Below, piece after piece: positions 7,188 to 20,193 of a stretch of DNA of 64,000 nt (positions are counted from its first letter, which is position 1; each line of letters opens with the position of its first letter). The notes under the pieces were generated by a model. That model searched no databases. It saw nothing but the letters and a program-made list of their open reading frames with translations, and was not told the DNA's origin. Origin of the DNA: JAJFUE01 sp041687335 (GTDB taxonomy: Bacteria; Sumerlaeota; Sumerlaeia; MVZB01); NCBI GenBank assembly GCA_041687335.1, contig JAWLCE010000007.1, forward strand, positions 1 through 64,000, in the 5' to 3' direction. The translations under genes were made by a program, and so were the position numbers.

Positions 7188-9995
7188 ATGATGGGGCGCA
7201 GATTGCTGGGGCTGATGGCGGTGCTGGTGCTGGCTGCGCTGGCCGCGCGCGCGACGGCCGAGGATCTTTATTTCTGGCTCCCGGTGACGGAGCTTCAATT
7301 TGCCCAGGGAGAGCCCCCCCGGATCGGGGAGATTTTGGACGAGCCCGGTTACTGGCAGGCTCGGCGGCAGTTCGGCGATGCAATGGCGCCCCATGTGCAG
7401 CTGGACGGGCCGGGGGAAGCCTATATCGAGACCTGGACCCAGCTCATGCGTTGGGGATCGGCCCCGCCCGCTGCGGATGCGCAGGACGCGGGCGACCGGG
7501 TGGCCATCCGGGCTCCGGGCGGGGCGACCGTGCGCGGCCGCATCGTCTTCCCAAAGCCCGACTGGAGTGGGATGGAAACGGCGAGTTTCGAGCTGCCGCC
7601 GGGGGCCGCCAGCAGCCACGAGGCGCGGGTTGCGTTCCTTAAGGCGCGCGAGCGGCATTTCGACCGCCTGCTCGAGCGCGCCATCCCGGGGGCGGCGTGG
7701 TTTCGCCACGAGCGCGAGGCGACGGTCCGCGAGCTGGCGGCGCTGGGCGAGCGTGATGTCTCAGACCGGCCCGACTTGCGGCGGATGGATTGGGACCCGC
7801 GGATGGGCTCGCCCCGCGCCAGTGGGCTGGAAGCGAGCTTTGACTTCTTCAGTGGCGGGCGGGCCTTGAGCGAGAACCTTCAGCTCGACCGCGAGTTGCG
7901 CGTGCTTGGCGGTGAAGCGGAAAACGTGGCGGTGGACTCACTCCCCGGCATCGACGTTCGTGAGATCGACTGGGCTCCGCTGCTGGAGGGAGTCGACCCC
8001 GAGCTGAAGCTGGACGCGCTGGCGGCGGCGATCCCCGCAGATCAGCATGCGCTCTTCTTCCCCTCGTTCGCGGCGATGACCGAGCTGATGGACGAGGCTG
8101 ACCGCAACGGCACGCCGATCCTGGAACTGGTGCGCGCGCGCGCCGAGGATGCGCGCACCCGCGAGCGTTACCAGCGCCAGTTGTGTCTCTCCACCGACGC
8201 GCTGAGCCGGCTGGTCGGTCCGCGGGTAATTGCGGGGGTCGCCTTCACCGGCGGCGATCCGTTCCTGCCGACCGGTTCGGATGTGGCGGTGTTGTTCGCG
8301 GCGCACGATGGGCCGACGCTGCGTGGGCTGCTGGCGGCGCGCCAGGCGGCCGCGGCGCAGGCCGAGCCGGCCGCCGAGGTCACTCAGGGAGAGATCGCCG
8401 GGGTGGCCTACCAGTTGGTACGCACGCCCGACCGCTCGCTCTGCTCGTATCTGGCGCAGGTCGGCCCGGCGGTGGTCGTGAGCAATTCTCCGGCGCAGCT
8501 GGAGCGGATCATCCGGGCCGGCAGCGGGGTCGACCCGGCGCTGGGCGGGCTGGCGGAGTATCGCTTCTTCCGGGACCGCTACCGGCTGGGGGACCCCGAC
8601 GAGACGGCGCTGCTGGTGGTGTCCGACGCGGCGATCCGGCGCTGGTGCGGGCCCCGGTGGCGCATCGGGGCGGCGCGGCGGGTGCGCGCGGCGGCGACGC
8701 TGGCCGAGCTGCAGGCGCGCCGGCTGGCCGGGGACGAAGCCGGCACGGCGACCGGGGAGGAGGTGGCCTGGACCGCGCAGGGTCCGCTCCTAGCCACCTA
8801 TGGGTCGCTCGCGTTCCAGACACCGATCGCCGAGCTGGAGCTGGACCGGGTCACCGCCGCCGAGGCGCGGGCCTACGCGCAGTTCCGCGATATGTATCAG
8901 GCGAACTGGAGCTGGGCCTTTGACCCGATCGCCATCCGCTTTGGCGTCGGGCCGCAGCGGCTCGCGCTTGACCTGACGGTCATGCCGCTGATCCTCGGCA
9001 GCGACTATCGCGAAATGATCGAGGTGACCCGCGGCGCGACGATCGAACCGGGCGCGGGCGACCCGCACGCGGAGGCGCTGGCGCACTTCGCGCTGGCTAT
9101 CAACCGCGACTCGCAGATGTTTCAATCGGCGAACTCGTTCCTGAGCATGCAGGGGGGCGGGCAGCTGATGCAGCCGCTCGGCTGGCTCGGCCAGAGCGCC
9201 GCGCTCTATCTCGACGACGACTCCTTCTGGGCCGAGCTGGTCGAGCGCGGCATGGATGAGCAATTCCTCGGCGACAACCTGGCGCGGCTGCCGGTCGCGC
9301 TCTGGCTGGCGGTCGATGATCCGCTGCGGCTGGCGAGCTTCCTGACGGCACTGCGGGCCTTCGCGCAGCAGTCCGCGCCGGGGCTGACGCGCTGGGAGAC
9401 GATCGACCCCGAGGGCCAGCCCTACGTCCGCGTGCGGCCGGCGACGCCTGACGAGGAGGTGGACTGGTCGATCTTCTACGCGGCGACCCCGACGGCACTG
9501 ATCGTCAGTCCGAGCGAGGCAGTGATCCGGAACGCCCTCACCCGCCAGCAGGCGAGCCGCGAGGGCACGGCCGGGATATCCGCCCCCTGGCTGGGCGGCA
9601 ACTTCGCACTGACGGCCCGGGCCGGGGCATTGCAGGCGGCGCAGGTTTTCTATCGCGAAGATTATCAGGCCGCGATGCAGTTGCGTGCTTGGGGGAATCT
9701 GCCCATCCTCAACCAGTGGCGACGGATGATGCCCGGGGAATCGCCGGTGGCGGCCCATGAGCGGCTCTGGCAAGCGCGGCTCGTCGACCCCGCCGGTGGC
9801 GAATACGTCTGGAACGAGGCGTGGCAGACGATGGAGTCGAGCGTCTATGGCCACCCCGGCCAGCCGCGCCGCGGACCCGACCGCCCGACGCCGCTGGCGG
9901 CTGTGACGCAGGTCCAGATGGGGCTGACCTTCGAGCATGACGGCCTGCGCGTCCGCGCCGAGGTGGATCGCGACGCGGCTGCGCCGCAGCCGTAA
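7188..9995 (+). CDS. Large secreted protein of unknown function
   Basis: 935 residues. The start ATG ATG at 7188 follows a GGGGG ribosome site; the N-terminus is a clear signal peptide (RRLLGLMAVLVLAALAARATAED). No transmembrane segment follows, so the protein is exported. The body is acidic, rich in Ala, Leu, Arg and Glu, with no catalytic motif I recognise. There is a degenerate internal similarity between stretches such as LPADQ/IPADQHALFFPS and PVALWLAVDDPLRLASF, reminiscent of DUF3352-type secreted proteins, but I do not assign the family. The antisense strand carries a long shadow ORF (8790-10121) caused by GC bias. The gene stands alone with a hairpin after it. Confidence 0.7.
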   Translation: MMGRRLLGLMAVLVLAALAARATAEDLYFWLPVTELQFAQGEPPRIGEILDEPGYWQARRQFGDAMAPHVQLDGPGEAYIETWTQLMRWGSAPPAADAQDAGDRVAIRAPGGATVRGRIVFPKPDWSGMETASFELPPGAASSHEARVAFLKARERHFDRLLERAIPGAAWFRHEREATVRELAALGERDVSDRPDLRRMDWDPRMGSPRASGLEASFDFFSGGRALSENLQLDRELRVLGGEAENVAVDSLPGIDVREIDWAPLLEGVDPELKLDALAAAIPADQHALFFPSFAAMTELMDEADRNGTPILELVRARAEDARTRERYQRQLCLSTDALSRLVGPRVIAGVAFTGGDPFLPTGSDVAVLFAAHDGPTLRGLLAARQAAAAQAEPAAEVTQGEIAGVAYQLVRTPDRSLCSYLAQVGPAVVVSNSPAQLERIIRAGSGVDPALGGLAEYRFFRDRYRLGDPDETALLVVSDAAIRRWCGPRWRIGAARRVRAAATLAELQARRLAGDEAGTATGEEVAWTAQGPLLATYGSLAFQTPIAELELDRVTAAEARAYAQFRDMYQANWSWAFDPIAIRFGVGPQRLALDLTVMPLILGSDYREMIEVTRGATIEPGAGDPHAEALAHFALAINRDSQMFQSANSFLSMQGGGQLMQPLGWLGQSAALYLDDDSFWAELVERGMDEQFLGDNLARLPVALWLAVDDPLRLASFLTALRAFAQQSAPGLTRWETIDPEGQPYVRVRPATPDEEVDWSIFYAATPTALIVSPSEAVIRNALTRQQASREGTAGISAPWLGGNFALTARAGALQAAQVFYREDYQAAMQLRAWGNLPILNQWRRMMPGESPVAAHERLWQARLVDPAGGEYVWNEAWQTMESSVYGHPGQPRRGPDRPTPLAAVTQVQMGLTFEHDGLRVRAEVDRDAAAPQP

Positions 9996-10005
9996 ACCTT
10001 CCGCT

Positions 10006-10041
10006 CCTGCTGAGCCCCCCGCGTATGTGGGTCTCAGCAGG
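10006..10041 (+). terminator. Hairpin after the 935-residue gene
   Basis: CCTGCTGAG (10006-10014) pairs perfectly with CTCAGCAGG (10033-10041), with further C/G pairing inside. It lies 11 bases past the stop; no T run follows. Confidence 0.45.
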
Positions 10042-10096
10042 GTTGATGGGAGGACGGGCCCGACTACTAGAAACTCAGAAGTTTGGTAGACCGGGA

Positions 10097-10504
10097 TCAG
10101 GCCAAGAAACGGGTAGCCCACATCTCCCGCTGCCTGAGCCAGCTCAGCGTGACCGTCAGCGGTTGGATATGGTGGTATTGCAGCCGGTCGCGGCCTTCCT
10201 TCGTCGGGGGGTGGTCGAGGAGGGCTTCCTGGATGTCAGGGGCGAGGAGGCGCAGGTTCATGATCTGGGTCATGCGAGCGCGGGTGACGTGGCCGAGGCG
10301 GGCGAGCTCCGCCATGTCCATGACCACGCCGCGCTGGAGCAGTCCCTTGAAGTGGATCGCCAACGCCATCAGGCGCGCCAGGCGCGGGATGTTGCCCTGA
10401 TCGGGATCGCAGACCTGCTCGGGGGCGCGGCCGGGCAGCAGGCGGCGCTTGCCGCGCTTTTCGAGGCTGAAGTGAACGTGCGCGACGATCTTCGGTTGGC
10501 TCAT
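10097..10504 (-). CDS. Small recombinase-module protein with helix-turn-helix-like segment
   Basis: 135 residues, 12 bases downstream of the recombinase reading frame and on the same strand. The middle (MAELARLGHVTRARMTQ, then LAPDIQEALL) looks like a ParB/HTH-type DNA-binding helix pair, and the C-terminus is conserved among the fragments described below (HHIQPLTVT to RQREMW). Small proteins of this kind usually accompany DUF2924 and large serine recombinases; a role as directionality or binding factor is only an inference. The reading frame is intact here. Four places in this window carry its 3' end, always starting at the codon for the conserved Trp (cccacat on the plus strand at 10117, 16371, 19824; gccacat at 31001). 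Confidence 0.65.
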   Translation of the reverse strand: MSQPKIVAHVHFSLEKRGKRRLLPGRAPEQVCDPDQGNIPRLARLMALAIHFKGLLQRGVVMDMAELARLGHVTRARMTQIMNLRLLAPDIQEALLDHPPTKEGRDRLQYHHIQPLTVTLSWLRQREMWATRFLA

Positions 10505-10516
10505 GGGGCTATCTTC

Positions 10517-12135
<1,619 letters not shown>

Positions 12136-12139
<4 letters not shown>

Positions 12140-12640
12140 CTTCTTTTCCTCTTTCTCAGGCCGAAGAATTCGTATCCGTTCCGTGCGTGCCGGTGACCGC
12201 TTGGGCGACCGCGGTCAGCGTGGGATAGATCTGGTCATTGTGGCGGAAGCCCGTCTCGAGCACCTCGACCTCGACGCGGCGGCCCTTGTAGATGCGTCCC
12301 AGCATCGTGCCCACCGAGGGCAGGCGTTCGTCGCGCTCGGGCGGGTTGAAGGGCAGGACGGCCGTACGCACCTTGGCGGCCGGCGTGGTGGGGCGAAGGC
12401 GCCATTGGGCGGGCACAGGCGCAGGTCTTCCTCGCGGGCGATTTCCTTGGCGCGCCGGCGCGCCCGCGCGCTGATGTCGCCCTCGGCCTGGACCTGCAGG
12501 CGCCAGGCGATCCGCTTCCAGAGGTAGGGCTTGTTGTGGGCGCGGGTCGGCTCGCCAAAGACCTCGGCGTAGCGGCGCTGGAGCTGCTTGACCGTCATCT
12601 TCCTCAGGACTTCGATCTCTTCATCATTGCAAGTTGTCAT
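12136..12640 (-). pseudogene. DUF2924 protein, two frameshifts
   Basis: The N-terminal half reads from ATG 12638-12640 (with AGGAGA upstream): VKQLQRRYAEVFGEPTRAHNK-x-YLWKRIAWRLQ, typical DUF2924. At about 12390-12405 the frame shifts and the C-terminal half continues as GTMLGRIYKGRRVEVEV to YPTLTAVAQAVTGTH. At about 12195 the family end WNGYEFFGL is found only after another one-base shift (a T seems lost in the Trp codon). In the restored last frame the gene would stop in TGA overlapping the recombinase TTG start, the usual translational coupling. DUF2924 genes commonly precede large serine recombinases; molecular function unknown. Confidence 0.8.
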
Positions 12641-12751
12641 ACTGCTGGTTCTCTCCTCTGGCAGGGTCGGGTGGTGTTAACCACGGGGCCCATGAACGCT
12701 TGGACGGGGCGGACTCATCCAGTCAATTCCACGCCTTTTTTGCGGCTCGTT

Positions 12752-14160
12752 TTAATGGGGACACCCAGCTTGCCGCCACCCCGCCGCTTCGCCGCGACAG
12801 GTGAAGATTGGGTGGTCCGGTCGCGCCAGGCCGGCGACACGGAAACGCGAGTCATGCGCTTGATGCAAGCGAGCGACGCTGCCCTTGAGGTGATGGGGCA
12901 GGATCAGGAAGGCCTCGACCAGGCTGGCCGCCAGCGCTGCGATCAAGACGACCGGCAACACCTCGAGCACGGCCCCCAGTTCACCAGACAGGAACGACAA
13001 CGGGGCGAAGACCGCCACCGTTGTAAGGAACGACGACATCACGCCGGGGAGCACCTGGCGCGTGCCCTCAATGACGGCCTTTGAGCGGAGATCCATTTTC
13101 CAAAGGCTGAGCGGCAATACTGTCTGTGATCACGATGGCGTCGTCCATGACGATACCAATGGCCATCAACAGCGCTACCAAGGTGATCATGTTGAGCGAT
13201 AGCCCGGCCAGCGCCATGACCGCAAAGGCGCCCATGAAAGCTGCCGGCAGACCCAGCACGACCCACAGCGCCAGCCGCGGCCGAAAGAACAGGCTCATCA
13301 CCAGCACGACCAGCACCAACCCAAAGAATCCGTTTTAGACGATCGTTTGCAGTCGGTCGCGGACGATGCTGGTCATGTCCCTGAGTCAGGGTCAGCCGCA
13401 CCCGGCCCTCCAACCGCCGCCGCTCCGATTCAACCATGGCCGTCAGATCGTCCATCACGTCCAGCGCGTCGCCGCGCAGCGTCTTGCTGAGTTCCAGCAC
13501 CAGGGCGCGCTCGCCATTGAACCAGACCTGCTCCTCGGGACGCTCGCCAACCTCTCGGAATGTGGCGATGTCGCCCAGGGTCAGTTCGCCGCCCCGCTCG
13601 CCGGAGACGACCATCAGTCCCTCCAACTCGCGCAACGAGCGGCGCTGGTCGGTAAACCACAACAGGATATCGCGGTTGCGAGTCTCCAGCGTGCCCAGCG
13701 GCATGTCGACGCTTTGGCGCGCCACCCGGTCAGCCAGATCGCGCGCGCCGAGAGGCCATAATGGCCGAGCACGTCGCGCGGCACCTCCACCTGCCACTGG
13801 CGCTGGGAAAGCCCCCGGATCTCGATGCCCGCCACTCGGGTAGGGTCAACAGCCGGTCCTCCAGCGACAGGGCATAAATCTCCAGGTTGCGGATCGACAT
13901 GTCGCCGCTGACGGCCACGGCCGCCACCAGGTCGCTGCGATGCAGTTCGCGTACCACCGGGCGTTCGGCGCGTCGGGGAAGATCGGTCAGGGCGTTGACT
14001 TCGGTATCGATGTCACTCATAAAGCGGATCGCATCGCCGCCGGGCGCCATCGTGGCGGCGGCCCGGGCCAGATTGTCCTGCGCCACACAGACCAGTTCAT
14101 CGAGATAATCGCCCCCCCTGCAGGCCTCATAAATGCGCCGGCAGATGGCATCCACGGCGC
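12752..14160 (-). pseudogene. RND efflux pump, N-terminal half, multiply frameshifted
   Basis: Pieces of one AcrB/MexF-like pump are collinear on the minus strand in changing frames. They are DAIRFMSDIDTEVNALTDLP to SGDMSIRNLEIYALS (about 13870-14150), IRGLSQRQWQVEVPRDVLG (about 13770-13830), GELTLGDIATFREVGERPEE (about 13520-13590), LGLPAAFMGAFAVMALAGLS with IGIVMDDAIVITDS (about 13120-13280) and GVMSSFLTTVAVFAPLSFLSG (about 12950-13060). At least four frameshifts are needed. The pump ends near the sixth membrane helix, so the C-terminal half is absent, as are the first 60 or so residues. Without these it cannot form a transporter. It follows the decayed MFP gene in the same direction. Confidence 0.8.
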
Positions 14161-14865
14161 TGCGATAGGGCTCGTCCACCATGACCACCACCCGGGCGGT
14201 TCGCGTCTCGGGATCCAGCCCCTTGCCACCCGGGTGATGCGCCCCGGCCACTTCACGCCCTCGACCCCGACCAACAAGACCTCGGCACGGAATGCCGAGA
14301 AATCGAACCACTCGCCGAGATCCAGTGCCTCCTCGGGGCGGCTGCGATTGTTATACCACACCGTCGGCGGATAGGCTCTCGATGCGCGCTAACTCCCGCT
14401 CGCCCAGCGTCAGTCGTTCTCGCTCCAGTTCCAGAAGGGAGCGAGTATTGTTTTCCTCGGCATTAAACTGAGCCCGCTCGGCGGCAAGACTGGCCGATTC
14501 GGCCCCGGTAGCAGCGATCGCCAATCGGTAGCGACTCGGGTCCAATGCCAACAGCAACGTGTCGGTCGGCAACAGCTTTCCGCTCTCCAGGTCGGGATGG
14601 CGCTCGACCACCCGGCCGGCCACATTGGCGATCGCCTGCCACGTTTCGGCCGGGCGGGCCACACCATGGCCGCGCGCTTGGAAGCGACACTCCACCGGCT
14701 GGACTTCGATCACCGTCAGGATCGGCGGAGGTGAAGCCGTTTCGTCATGAGTGGGCATCCGCCTGTTGACCACGAAGTCCACGATCAGGATAACGCCCAC
14801 CACCAGGCTGGCCAGGATGATGATTAGCCGCCTTGCCTTCCTGAAGATGGTGTGAGCTTATCCAT
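14160..14865 (-). pseudogene. RND membrane-fusion protein (HlyD/AcrA type), fused into the pump remnant
   Basis: The probable original start is the ATG at 14863-14865 (MDKLTP), followed by a one-base shift into a frame with a membrane anchor (LIIILASLVVGVILIVDFVV). Then comes the barrel/lipoyl pattern (HGVARPAETWQAIANVAGRVV, GKLLPTDTLLLALDPSRYRLA) and a coiled-coil hairpin. Another break occurs at about 14350. The C-terminal piece (GLDPETRTARVVVMVDEP) runs in frame straight into the RND pump remnant near 14160, so a deletion removed the end of this gene and the beginning of the pump. It starts 54 bases after DUF6448 and belongs to the tetR-DUF6448-MFP-RND operon. Confidence 0.75.
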
Positions 14866-14919
14866 CTTGGCTCCACATGTTCGGCAGCTGCCGAACCACG
14901 CCCGTTTTGGCAGAATGGA

Positions 14920-15612
14920 TCAATGCTGATGCGTCGCGGCCGTCTCGGGCTGCTCGGCCGCCGGGTGTTCATGCGCATGATCGACCCCGGCTGGCGGCGA
15001 GTCATGAGCGTTGCCGCCGTAGCGAATGACATCACGGGTTGCCGCCTCATAAAGCCCCTCTGCGTAATGGACAAAAATCACATAGGCGGCGACGAATTCA
15101 CGCCCAGCCGCAACGCTCTCCTCGGCGTGCTCCCGCGCCTCGTGCGCGGCGGCGAAGCGCTCGCGGATGCCCTCGGCCACCGCCTCGGTCACCAGTTCAA
15201 CCAGCTTCTCCTCCGAGCCTCCGGCCAGCGCCGCGTCGGCTTGCGCGACGGCCGGGCCGATTTCCGTCCCTGCCGGCTTGAGACCGGTGTAAGGGGCGCC
15301 TTCGCCCGCCCGATGCACGCGCACCAGCGTCTCGAAGAAATATCGGTCGGCCAGTTCTTGCGCCTCCTCCCCCTTGGTCCGCACCGTCAAAGTCTTTTCA
15401 AAAGCCTTGCGAATCTCGGGCTCATCACTCTCGCGGACCCATTTGAGCACCGGCGTCACGTCGCCTTTGGTCACGGCCGCCTGTGCATCCTTGACCACCG
15501 GGCCGTCCAGCGTGTCGCAATGCGCCCGTGCGTCGCCGACGGCCCCCAGCCACAAGCCCAGCATAATGAGCCCGGCCCAAAACCTGCTCGTCAGTCTGTC
15601 ATGTCCGTTCAT
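14920..15612 (-). CDS. DUF6448 family secreted protein with His-rich tail
   Basis: 230 residues, intact. The start at 15612 has a perfect AGGAGGT site. Signal peptide (about 1-30, ending GDARA), then HCDTLDGPVVKDAQAA, LKWVRESDEPEIRKAF, ADRYFFETLVRVHRAGEGAPY, a pattern I associate with DUF6448. The last 35 residues are rich in His (VDHAHEHPAAE, ATHQH), suggesting metal binding in the periplasm. No function is established. It sits between a broken tetR and a broken MFP gene and is the only undamaged gene of that operon. Its ribosome site overlaps the final codons of tetR, implying former translational coupling. Confidence 0.75.
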   Translation of the reverse strand: MNGHDRLTSRFWAGLIMLGLWLGAVGDARAHCDTLDGPVVKDAQAAVTKGDVTPVLKWVRESDEPEIRKAFEKTLTVRTKGEEAQELADRYFFETLVRVHRAGEGAPYTGLKPAGTEIGPAVAQADAALAGGSEEKLVELVTEAVAEGIRERFAAAHEAREHAEESVAAGREFVAAYVIFVHYAEGLYEAATRDVIRYGGNAHDSPPAGVDHAHEHPAAEQPETAATHQH

Positions 15613-15615
15613 GGT

Positions 15616-16260
15616 TCATACCTCCTGGGGAAAGTGTTTGCTCCGGCGCGGAGTGGTTTCGGCCGGAATTGTGATGGCCTCGCGAAACAGTTGCCAGGCC
15701 CATTCAGTTTGCTTTGTGATATCCAACTTGCCTTCGCTTATCTGCCAGAGGATGGCGGCCGGTTGGATCAGGTCAAGGAACATCACCGCTATAACCGATG
15801 GCGGCGCCTCAGCACGGATGAACCCGCCTCCTGCCCACGTCGCACGATCCCGGCCACCTGCTCCAGGTAGGCCGAGATCGTTTCATAAATTTTGCGCTTG
15901 CGTACGGGATGATCCGCCTGGATCTCCTCGGAGAAAACCACGCGCGGCAGGCTCTGGTTCTCCCGGATGAGCTGCACGTGTAGGAACAACAGCCGGCGCA
16001 GGCACTCGATGGGGTCCGACGTCTCCGAGCCATACCCGCTCCACATTCCCCAGCAGCTTGCTCCGTACCAAGTCCAGGATGGCGTCGATGACGTCGTCCT
16101 TGCCCCGGAAATGGCGATAGATCGCCGACGGGACCAGCCCCACCTGGCCGGCCAGCCGGGCCATGCTGAGCTGCTTGAGGCCGTGCTGGGTGATCATCCT
16201 CAGCGCCGCCCGGACGATCTGTTCCTGCCGAATTTCTGTATCTAATTTTTTCGCGTCCAC
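15616..16260 (-). pseudogene. TetR-family repressor, two frameshifts
   Basis: The N-terminal helix-turn-helix is complete (IVRAALRMITQHGLKQLSMA, LVPSAIYRHFRGKDDVIDAI). Near 16030-16050 the frame shifts; the ligand domain continues as DPIECLRRLLFLHVQLIREN to YLEQVAGIVRRGQEAG. At about 15830 it shifts back and ends as IRAEAPPSVIAVMFLDLIQP, WQLFREAITIPAETTPRR, with TGA at 15616-15618 inside the DUF6448 leader. Only the DNA-binding half (about 70 residues plus junk) can be made from the first frame. It was probably the local regulator of the DUF6448-MFP-RND efflux operon downstream. Confidence 0.8.
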
Positions 16261-16288
16261 CCTCGGCCTCCATGTGAACCTCTATTTA

Positions 16289-16303
16289 CATATGACACAT
16301 ATG
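16289..16303. promoter_or_regulatory. Palindrome upstream of tetR, likely operator
   Basis: CATATG-ACA-CATATG, a perfect inverted repeat, lies 29 bases before the tetR start in an AT-rich promoter-like stretch. The position fits a TetR autoregulatory operator; binding is inferred. Confidence 0.5.
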
Positions 16304-16370
16304 ATCAATCAAACATTTCTACTTTTTTTGATAGTAGGAGATTAGCTGCGCGATTGACCACCAAAGCCGT

Positions 16371-16640
16371 CCCACATTTGCCGCTGCTTCCTCCAGCTGG
16401 GCGTCACTGTCAGCGGCTGGATGTGGTTGGTAGCCTGTCTCTGCCCTTCGTCGTCGGCGGCAAATCGAGCAAAGCTTCCTGGATGTCGGGGGCGAGGAGG
16501 CGCAGGTTCATAATTTGGGTCATACGGCGCGGGTGACTTGGCCGAGGCGGGCGAGTTCGGCCAACGGCGCCCTCCGTAGGCTTCATCGCCGACGCACTCG
16601 ATGATCAGGCGCCTACCCGGGCCTGCCGCGAATTCGAGCT
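16371..16640 (-). mobile_element. Recombinase-module remnant B, with internal deletion
   Basis: From cccacat at 16371 to about 16562 the sequence matches the 3' half of the small recombinase-associated gene at 10117-10310 (for example GATGTCGGGGGCGAGGAGG and GGCCGAGGCGGGCGAG). It then jumps to a match with the recombinase C-terminus (GGCGCCCTCC, GCACTCGATGATCAGGCGCC; compare about 10612-10670), so roughly 300 bases are deleted inside the fragment. No reading frame survives. Confidence 0.75.
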
Positions 16641-16668
16641 CTGGACGATCAACTTATGTGGTATATAA

Positions 16669-16707
16669 ATGGCCACCCTGAGCCATGAAAGCTCATCGGG
16701 TGGCCAT
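16669..16707 (-). terminator. Terminator of katG
   Basis: Ten-base perfect arms (ATGGCCACCC / GGGTGGCCAT) with an inner TGAGC/GCTCA pair form a long hairpin. On the minus strand it is followed by TTTATATA. It lies 33 bases after the katG stop. Confidence 0.75.
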
Positions 16708-16738
16708 GGTGTAGAGCCGGCGCGGCCTTGGTGGGGCG

Positions 16739-19013
<2,275 letters not shown>

Positions 19014-19079
19014 GATGCTCTCCCATAATAGTCATTTGTGGACCCATGCACGAATTCATGGCGTCCTTTGTTGCAATCG

Positions 19080-19547
19080 TCACTTCGGTTTTCTGCCACC
19101 CCTGCGGGCCCGACAACCATGGCAGACGCCCTTGACTTCCAGATGCACCGATACTGATTCACCAAATGTACTTGCCTCATCCGGAATGGTCGAGGCCGAA
19201 CTGTCGGCTGAACAAAAATCCCGGATGAGCCCGCATCGAACACAGACGAAATGATGATGCATCCCCATGTTCGCATCGAACCGCAACCGTTCGTGACTCA
19301 TGCCGACGATTGAAATAAGGCCTTCCTCGGCCAGCAGCTTGAGATTGCGATAAACCGTATCCTGAGAAATGGTGGGGATGCGCCTGCGCACGCGCCGATG
19401 GATCGTTTCGGCATCCGGGTGTTCTTCCGTGGCAGCGAGTTCCCGGTAGATCTCCAGGCGCTGGTGCGTCAGCTTGAGCCCCTGCCGCTCACAGGCTTCC
19501 CTGAACCCGGCCATGGCTGTTTGGATCTTATCGTGCGGTTTCTTCAC
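19080..19547 (-). CDS. perR: Peroxide-responsive Fur-family repressor (PerR-like)
   Basis: 155 residues. Winged helix at about 20-80 (LKLTHQRLEIYRELA, SQDTVYRNLKLLAEEGLI). Structural zinc is bound by two CxxC pairs (Cys102/105 and Cys142/145). Candidate regulatory iron ligands line up with those of Bacillus PerR: His43, Asp91, His97, His99 and Asp110. Asp at the last site is the PerR-type residue (Fur usually has Glu), which favours peroxide sensing by His oxidation. It is placed immediately upstream of katG in the same direction, and a palindrome lies 30 bases before its start. Expected role: repression of itself and katG until peroxide appears. Confidence 0.85.
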   Translation of the reverse strand: MKKPHDKIQTAMAGFREACERQGLKLTHQRLEIYRELAATEEHPDAETIHRRVRRRIPTISQDTVYRNLKLLAEEGLISIVGMSHERLRFDANMGMHHHFVCVRCGLIRDFCSADSSASTIPDEASTFGESVSVHLEVKGVCHGCRARRGGRKPK

Positions 19548-19576
19548 GGCAGCCCCACTCCATGAGCCAATCCTAG

Positions 19577-19593
19577 ATAGGAATGTATCCTAT
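19577..19593. promoter_or_regulatory. Candidate PerR box upstream of perR-katG
   Basis: ATAGGAATGTATCCTAT is a 7-3-7 inverted repeat, the size and symmetry of Fur/PerR operators though not the classic TTATAAT sequence. It lies 30 bases upstream of the perR start, so autoregulation is likely. Confidence 0.55.
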
Positions 19594-20193
19594 TCTCCAT
19601 TTGCCAGGCAATCATTTCCCCAGGACCTTCCCCAGACTTCTGTCGCGGACTGGCCCCGCTGAAGAGAAGGACACGACCATCAGCAGCCCCAACTGGCGCT
19701 ACCCCAGTAGCCGGACGGCCATACTCCAGCGGTGACAGTGAGCGCAGGCCCAGAAGCAGTTTACGGTCAACAGGCAGGCGGTTCAGGAAGCGCTGGTGCA
19801 TTCGGACTGGACATACAGACCCGCCCACATCTCCCGCTGTCGCTGCCAGCTTGCAATAACAGTCAATGCCTGGATGTGGTGGTATTGCAACCGCTCGCGG
19901 CCCTTTTTGGTTGGGGGCTGGTCGAGCAGGGCTTATTGGATGCAGGGAGCGAGCAGGCGCGGAATAGTGTTCGCCATCTCCGGCTGCAGGTGAAAGATGT
20001 AAAACTTGCCGTCTGGGAGCGGATCGGTAGCATTTTGCTCGCACGAATTTTGCTGAGAATGTTGAATGAGCCGGCTCTTCAGCCACATTTCTGATGCCGG
20101 CATGCTACAATAGTTAGTGATTGTGGTTCAGGTGCGACCCGCAGCGGCTAATTTGCCGCATCGTCAGCGGCGCGAACAGGCGGAATACGGTCC
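19594..20193. other. Long intergenic region holding remnant C
   Basis: No intact gene was found in these 600 bases. Remnant C of the recombinase module lies at about 19824-19970. The flanks (19594-19823 and 19971-20193) carry only short ORFs without ribosome sites. The promoter of the large sensor gene should lie near 20100-20190. Confidence 0.5.
19824..19970 (-). mobile_element. Recombinase-module remnant C
   Basis: Starts at cccacatctcccgctg, the same left end as the copy at 10117. It continues as a diverged match to the end of the small associated gene (TGGATGTGGTGGTATTGCA, then a G-rich stretch around GGGGGCTGGTCGAGCAGGGC). The match fades near 19970. Short indels destroy the frame. Confidence 0.7.

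Noticed and set aside
8790..10121. 443-residue minus-strand ORF opposite the 935-residue secreted protein
   Set aside because: Arg/Gly/Leu-biased shadow without ribosome site; the plus strand has signal peptide and start signals.
19594..19823. Possible small coding remnant upstream of remnant C
   Set aside because: Short frames only, no recognisable homology or ribosome site.
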